Source: Isoptericola halalbus (GTDB lineage Bacteria; Actinomycetota; Actinomycetes; Actinomycetales; Cellulomonadaceae). Taken from it: a stretch of 64,000 bases of DNA. Every line of letters starts with the position of its first letter. Within the stretch, counting starts at the first letter, position 1. A program made the position numbers and the translations under genes. Positions 60,113 to 64,000 of this stretch are shown here, piece after piece. The DNA lies in the NCBI GenBank assembly GCA_009663185.1, contig VJZX01000008.1, forward strand, positions 1-64,000. The letters are read 5' to 3'. Under the pieces are notes generated by a model. That model was not told where the DNA came from. It did not search any database and saw only the letters and a list, made by a program, of their open reading frames with translations.

Positions 60113-61050
60113 TCATCGACATGCCGGACACCACGACCAACAACGTCAGCAAGCGCCTGGCGCACCTGCGCGACGAGGGCGGCGCCGTCGCCCTGGGTCG
60201 CGTGCTGACGCTCGTGGTCATCGCCGAGGAGGCGGACATCGAGGCAGCGGTCGCGGCCGCGAACGAGGCGAGCCACGAGCACCCGTGCCGCGTGGTCGTC
60301 GTCGCACCCCGGCCGACGAAGTCGGACACCGCCCACCTCGACGCGCAGATCCGGGTCGGCGGCGACGCGGGTGCCTCCGAGGTCGTGGTGCTGCGGACCG
60401 CAGGCCCGCTCCTGGAGCACACCGACACGCTCGTCATGCCGCTGCTGCTGCCCGACGCGCCGATCGTCGTGTGGTGGCCGCAGGGAGGGCCGGACCAGCC
60501 GACGGCGCACCCGGTGGGCGCGATGGCGCAGCGCCGGATCACGGACACGACGACGGCCGAGGACCCCGAGGGCATGCTCGGGCGGCTCGCCGAGTCCTTC
60601 CGCCCCGGCGACACGGACCTCGCGTGGGCGCGTGTCACGCTCTGGCGCGGCCTCATCGCTGCGGCTGTCGAGCAGCCGCCGTACGAGCCAGTGACCGCCG
60701 TGACGATCGAGGGCCAGGCGCAGCACACGTCGCTGAACCTGCTCGCCGCGTGGCTCGGCGCCAAGCTCCGCTGCCCCGCCACGGTCGTGCGCACCTCGGG
60801 CTCCGAGGCGATCACGCGCGTCGTGCTCGAGCGCAAGAGCGGCTCGATCGTGCTCCACCGGCCCGACGGGCGCGTCGTGACGATCACGCAGCCCGGCAAG
60901 CCCGAGCGGCGCATGGCACTGCCGATCCGATCGCTCAGCGAGGCCCTCATCGAGGAGCTCCGCCGGCTCGACCCCGACGAGATCTACGGCGAGGTGCTGA
61001 CCAAGGGCCTGCAGCGGATCGAGACCACGACGTCCCGGAAGACCGCATGA
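60109..61050 (+). CDS. opcA: Glucose-6-phosphate dehydrogenase assembly protein OpcA
   Basis: A 313-residue OpcA protein, needed for activity or assembly of glucose-6-phosphate dehydrogenase in Actinobacteria and cyanobacteria. Typical parts are VLTLVVIAEEADIEAAVAAA, VMPLLLPDAPIVVWWP, ITDTTTAEDP and the C-terminal LDPDEIYGEVLTKGL. It starts by overlapping zwf (GTGA) and ends by overlapping pgl (ATGA). Confidence 0.95.
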   Translation: MIIDMPDTTTNNVSKRLAHLRDEGGAVALGRVLTLVVIAEEADIEAAVAAANEASHEHPCRVVVVAPRPTKSDTAHLDAQIRVGGDAGASEVVVLRTAGPLLEHTDTLVMPLLLPDAPIVVWWPQGGPDQPTAHPVGAMAQRRITDTTTAEDPEGMLGRLAESFRPGDTDLAWARVTLWRGLIAAAVEQPPYEPVTAVTIEGQAQHTSLNLLAAWLGAKLRCPATVVRTSGSEAITRVVLERKSGSIVLHRPDGRVVTITQPGKPERRMALPIRSLSEALIEELRRLDPDEIYGEVLTKGLQRIETTTSRKTA

Positions 61051-61787
61051 GCCGGTCGGTGGTGGTCCATCCCGACGAGGTGGTCCTTGCCGAGGCGGCG
61101 GCGGCCCGGCTCCTGACGCTCCTGGTCGACGCGCAGTCGATGCGCCGGCCCGTGCACGCGGTGCTCACGGGCGGCACGGTCGGCATCGCCACGCTCGCCG
61201 CCGTCGCGGCGAGCCCGGTGCGGCGCGCCGTCGACTGGTCCGGGGTTCACCTGTGGTGGGGCGACGAGCGCTTCGTCCCGGCCGGGCACGCCGACCGCAA
61301 CGAGACGCAGGCCCGTGACGCGCTCCTCGACGCCCTCGTCCACGACGGCCTGCCCGGCGAGAACGTGCACGCCATGCCGGGACCCGACGTCGTCGGGACG
61401 CCCGAGGAGTCCGCGGCCGTGTACGCGGCGGAGCTCGCGCAGTTCGCCGACGGCGGTGCGACCCCCGCGTTCGACGTGCTGCTGCTGGGCATGGGGCCCG
61501 ACGGGCACGTCGCGTCGCTCTTCCCTGGGCACGAGGCGCTGGGGGCCGCGGGCACGACCGTCGGCGTGCACGGCTCGCCCAAGCCACCGCCGCAGCGCGT
61601 CTCGCTCACGTTCGACGCGATCAACACGGCCCGCGAGGTCTGGGTCGTTGCCGCGGGTGCCGCGAAGGCCGAGCCGGTCGCGGCCGCACTGGGCGACGCC
61701 TCCCGCGACGAGATCCCAGCCGCCGGCGTGGCGGGTACCGAGCGCACCCTGTGGCTGATCGACGTCGCCGCGGCCACTCCCGCCTGA
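61047..61787 (+). CDS. pgl: 6-phosphogluconolactonase
   Basis: A 246-residue enzyme of the NagB/6-phosphogluconolactonase family that hydrolyses the Zwf product. Motifs are HAVLTGGTVGIATLAAV, VHLWWGDERFVPAGHADRNE and the active-site GMGPDGHVASLFPGH. In the first motif the common Gly-Gly-Ser/Thr-Pro is Gly-Gly-Thr-Val. It is the last gene of the operon, and its ATG overlaps the opcA stop. A 23-bp hairpin terminator follows. Confidence 0.95.
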   Translation: MSRSVVVHPDEVVLAEAAAARLLTLLVDAQSMRRPVHAVLTGGTVGIATLAAVAASPVRRAVDWSGVHLWWGDERFVPAGHADRNETQARDALLDALVHDGLPGENVHAMPGPDVVGTPEESAAVYAAELAQFADGGATPAFDVLLLGMGPDGHVASLFPGHEALGAAGTTVGVHGSPKPPPQRVSLTFDAINTAREVWVVAAGAAKAEPVAAALGDASRDEIPAAGVAGTERTLWLIDVAAATPA

Positions 61788-61827
61788 CGCCTGAGCACGC
61801 CCTTGGCCTGAGCACGTCCATCGGACG

Positions 61828-61881
61828 GACGACGCGGGCGTCGGCAGGTGCTTGTGAACACCTGCCGACGCCCGCGTCGTC
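61828..61881. terminator. Very stable bidirectional terminator between pgl and rbpA
   Basis: A perfect 23-bp stem (61828-61850 with 61859-61881) around the loop CTTGTGAA, between two convergent genes. Its length is exceptional. It ends nine bases before the rbpA stop codon. Confidence 0.85.
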
Positions 61882-61890
61882 GGAGCGCTC

Positions 61891-62256
61891 TCAGGATGCG
61901 CGACGCAGTCCCGCCCGCCGTGCTCGGAGGGTTGCCAGGGCCTCCTCGAGCAGTGCCGCACCGTCCGCCTCGGAGCGGCGCTCCTTCACGTAGGCAAGGT
62001 GTGTCTTGTACGGCTCGTTGCGCAGGGGCGCCGGGGGGTTCGTCGCGTCGAGCCCGGCCGGGAACCCGCACCGCGGGCAGTCCCAGGTGTCGGGAGCCTC
62101 GACATCCTCGTTGGCGCAGAAGCTGGGCCGCGTCTCGTGCCCGTTGGCGCACCAGTAGGAGACCCGGACCCGGGGCGCGATCTCGCCGCGCTCCGTCTCC
62201 CCTATCGGGCCCGCGCCCACGCGCGAGCCTCGGATTGCATGACCGGCAGTAGCCAC
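61891..62256 (-). CDS. rbpA: RNA polymerase-binding protein RbpA
   Basis: A 121-residue actinobacterial transcription factor that binds the group 1/2 sigma factor and the RNA polymerase core and stabilises open complexes. The N-terminal tail (GHAIRGSRVGAGP) and the zinc-ribbon core are typical: SYWCANGHETRPSFCANED followed by PDTWDCPRCGFPA. The C-terminal sigma-interaction helix region has THLAYVKERRSEADGAALLE. The GTG at 62256 is the best available start. It is transcribed toward pgl. Confidence 0.95.
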   Translation of the reverse strand: MATAGHAIRGSRVGAGPIGETERGEIAPRVRVSYWCANGHETRPSFCANEDVEAPDTWDCPRCGFPAGLDATNPPAPLRNEPYKTHLAYVKERRSEADGAALLEEALATLRARRAGLRRAS

Positions 62257-62332
62257 GTCGTGTCGCCCTCACCTTCGACTCAGTGGGCGTGCGCCCACGG
62301 ACGATCGTCGTGCCGACGGTCCCGGTGGGGCG

Positions 62333-62575
62333 TCAGCTGACCTTCTGGATGAGGCCGAGGAGCACGATCACGATCGCCCAGACCAGCGCGAAGCTGATCG
62401 TGATGCGGTTGAGGTTGCGCTCGGCCACACCTGAGCTGCCCGCGGCGCTGGAGATGCCGCCGCCGAACATGTCCGACAGGCCGCCGCCCTTCCCCTTGTG
62501 CATCAGGATGAGCAGGGTCAGGAACCCGCTGGTCAGGACCAGCAGGACCTGAAGGATGATCTGCAGCACGTCCAC
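62333..62575 (-). CDS. secG: Preprotein translocase subunit SecG
   Basis: An 80-residue protein with two membrane helices (LQIILQVLLVLTSGFLTLLI and ITISFALVWAIVIVLLGLI). Between them is the SecG signature HKGKGGGLSDMFGGG. It is part of the SecYEG channel. The GTG at 62575 gives the family N-terminus. It follows tpiA, as in most Actinobacteria, across an inverted repeat. Confidence 0.95.
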   Translation of the reverse strand: MDVLQIILQVLLVLTSGFLTLLILMHKGKGGGLSDMFGGGISSAAGSSGVAERNLNRITISFALVWAIVIVLLGLIQKVS

Positions 62576-62661
62576 GTGTGATACGTCCTCGTTCGGTTCT
62601 CGCCCGCCGCGCGGCGGGTTCCAGAGCCGGGACGGTGGTCCCGGCGGGGTCAAGACTAGGT

Positions 62662-62726
62662 GACGGACGCCTCGCAAGGCGAACCCCTGCGTTACCACTG
62701 GGTTACCGCCTCGTGAGGCGTCCGTC
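62662..62726 (-). terminator. 12-bp inverted repeat after tpiA
   Basis: GACGGACGCCTC at 62662-62673 pairs with GAGGCGTCCGTC at 62715-62726, with 41 bases between. It begins right after the tpiA stop on the minus strand. The loop also holds two copies of GTTACC. It may attenuate transcription into secG. Confidence 0.45.
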
Positions 62727-62732
62727 CGCCCT

Positions 62733-63524
62733 TCAGGCGACGTGCGACTGGTACCGCACGATCTTGGCGAACTCCTCCGGGTCGAGGCTGGCGCCGCCGA
62801 CGAGCGCGCCGTCGACGTCGGGCTGCGCCATGATCTGCGCGACGTTGCCCGACTTGACCGACCCGCCGTACAGCACGCGCACCGCGCCCGCGACCTCGTC
62901 GTCGTACAGCTCCGCGAGCCGGGTACGGATCGCGCCGCAGACCTCCTGCGCGTCCTCCGGCGTGGCGACCTCGCCCGTGCCGATGGCCCACACCGGCTCG
63001 TAGGCGATGACGATCTGCGCGGCCTTGTCCGCCTCGACGCCGGCCAGCGCTGCGTCGAGCTGGGCGAGGGTGTAGGACACCTGGTCGCCGGCCTTGCGGA
63101 TGTCGAGGCCCTCGCCGACGCACAGAATCGGGGCGAGGCCGTGCTCGAGCGCGACCTTGACCTTGGCGGCCACCAGCTCGTCGCTCTCCGCGTGGTACTC
63201 GCGGCGCTCGGAGTGGCCCACGGCCACATAGGTGCAGCCGAGCCGGGACAGCATGGGCGCGGAGACCTCGCCCGTGTACGCGCCCGAGGTGTGCTGCGAC
63301 AGGTCCTGGGCGCCGTAGCGCAGGTCCAGCTTGTCGGCGTCGACCAGCGTCTGCACCGACCGCAGGTCGGTGAACGGCGGCAGGACGGCGACCTCGACGG
63401 CCTCGTAGTCGTGCTTGGCGTCCTTGAGGGTCCACGCGAGCTTCTGGACCGTCGCGATCGCCTCGGTGTGGTCCAGGTTCATCTTCCAGTTGCCCGCCAT
63501 GAGCGGCGTGCGGGTGCTTGCCAC
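62733..63524 (-). CDS. tpiA: Triose-phosphate isomerase
   Basis: A 263-residue glycolytic TIM-barrel enzyme. It has [12 protein letters not shown] with the catalytic Lys, [12 protein letters not shown] with the electrophilic His, and [20 protein letters not shown] with the catalytic Glu and the flexible loop 6. The phosphate site [16 protein letters not shown] is also present. It starts 31 bases after pgk, in the standard pgk-tpiA-secG order. Confidence 0.97.
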   Translation of the reverse strand: MASTRTPLMAGNWKMNLDHTEAIATVQKLAWTLKDAKHDYEAVEVAVLPPFTDLRSVQTLVDADKLDLRYGAQDLSQHTSGAYTGEVSAPMLSRLGCTYVAVGHSERREYHAESDELVAAKVKVALEHGLAPILCVGEGLDIRKAGDQVSYTLAQLDAALAGVEADKAAQIVIAYEPVWAIGTGEVATPEDAQEVCGAIRTRLAELYDDEVAGAVRVLYGGSVKSGNVAQIMAQPDVDGALVGGASLDPEEFAKIVRYQSHVA

Positions 63525-63555
63525 GGTGTCGTCTCCTTCTCTCGTCAGGCGTTCG

Positions 63556-64000
63556 TCAGGCGTTCTCGTCCGACAGGACCGTCAGGCCAGGCAGCTCCTT
63601 GCCCTCGAGCAGCTCGAGGCTCGCGCCGCCGCCCGTGGAGATGTGCGAGAAGCCGGCCTCGTCGAAGCCGAGCTGGCGCACGGCCGCGGCCGAGTCGCCG
63701 CCGCCCACGATGGAGAACGCGCCGGCCGCGGTCGCGTCGACGATGCCCTGGGCGACCGCACGGGTGCCGGCCGCGAAGGCGTCGAACTCGAACACGCCCA
63801 TGGGGCCGTTCCACGCGATCGTGCGGGCGTCGGCCAGCTTGCTCGCGAAGAGCTCGCCAGAGGCCGGGCCGATGTCGAGGCCCATGGTGCCCTCGGGGAT
63901 CGCGTCGGCCGCCACGGTCCGGTGCGGGGCGTCGGCGGCGAACGAGTCGGCCGCGACGATGTCGACCGGCAGGACGATCTCGACGCCGTTCGCCTCGGCC
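63556..64000 (-). CDS. pgk: Phosphoglycerate kinase, C-terminal part (cut by the window edge)
   Basis: About 148 codons of the C-terminal nucleotide-binding domain are in the window and the frame is open to the edge. Conserved text includes [38 protein letters not shown] and [20 protein letters not shown]. It transfers phosphate from 1,3-bisphosphoglycerate to ADP. The N-terminal two thirds lie outside. It is probably co-transcribed with tpiA. Confidence 0.96.
   Translation of the reverse strand, partial: AEANGVEIVLPVDIVAADSFAADAPHRTVAADAIPEGTMGLDIGPASGELFASKLADARTIAWNGPMGVFEFDAFAAGTRAVAQGIVDATAAGAFSIVGGGDSAAAVRQLGFDEAGFSHISTGGGASLELLEGKELPGLTVLSDENA

Overview
The window comes from a high-GC actinobacterium. 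The best guess is a member of the Cellulomonadaceae or a close relative, but this rests on gene content and order, not on a database search. Lineage markers are RbpA, OpcA next to zwf, a predicted F420-dependent LLM oxidoreductase, a relict mycothiol-type maleylpyruvate isomerase, and the orders xerD-parA-scpA-scpB-rluB-cmk-der and tkt-tal-zwf-opcA-pgl followed by rbpA, secG, tpiA and pgk. Reading frames are packed, GTG starts are common and G/C dominates third codon positions.

Left part (1-13,821), accessory metabolism and envelope. A type III polyketide synthase, a membrane methyltransferase and a flavin hydroxylase form a coupled operon that resembles phenolic-lipid (srs-type) operons. It is divergent from the start of what may be a UbiA-type prenyltransferase. 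Then come a membrane coiled-coil protein, acylphosphatase, a cysteine-rich copper-storage-like protein, a CsbD stress protein, a serine hydrolase, a membrane glycosyltransferase with a Pro/Thr-rich tail, an LLM oxidoreductase, a CPA1 antiporter, a small secreted peptide and a FAD/Rieske oxidoreductase.

Gene graveyard (13,953-17,458). Eight gene fragments on both strands are truncated, frameshifted or fused head to head. Several fit a lost aromatic-acid pathway: the two inverted pieces of an aryl-AMP ligase, a fumarylpyruvate-hydrolase-like C-terminus and a maleylpyruvate isomerase cut before its end.

Carbohydrate region (17,499-38,397). A large membrane-anchored clan GH-A-like protein is divergent from a subtilase fused to a von Willebrand A domain. 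An Lpl-type oligosaccharide ABC system without its own ATPase follows, with YesL, an intracellular GH35 beta-galactosidase and a ROK regulator. Beyond a membrane protein lie dgoK-dgoA-dgoD for D-galactonate breakdown and a divergent IclR regulator with a palindromic operator candidate between them. Together these suggest uptake of galactose-containing oligosaccharides and oxidative use of galactose, although no galactose dehydrogenase is present here.

Island (38,398-41,951). A 660-residue secreted, almost wholly coiled-coil protein stands alone between insertion-sequence debris, next to tRNA-Pro(GGG).

Core right part (42,057-64,000). An FMN riboswitch leads the ribD-ribE-ribBA-ribH operon. 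Next is a block for chromosome segregation, RNA modification and ribosome assembly (xerD to der), then the heme O synthase gene, the pentose-phosphate operon, and rbpA, secG, tpiA and the end of pgk.
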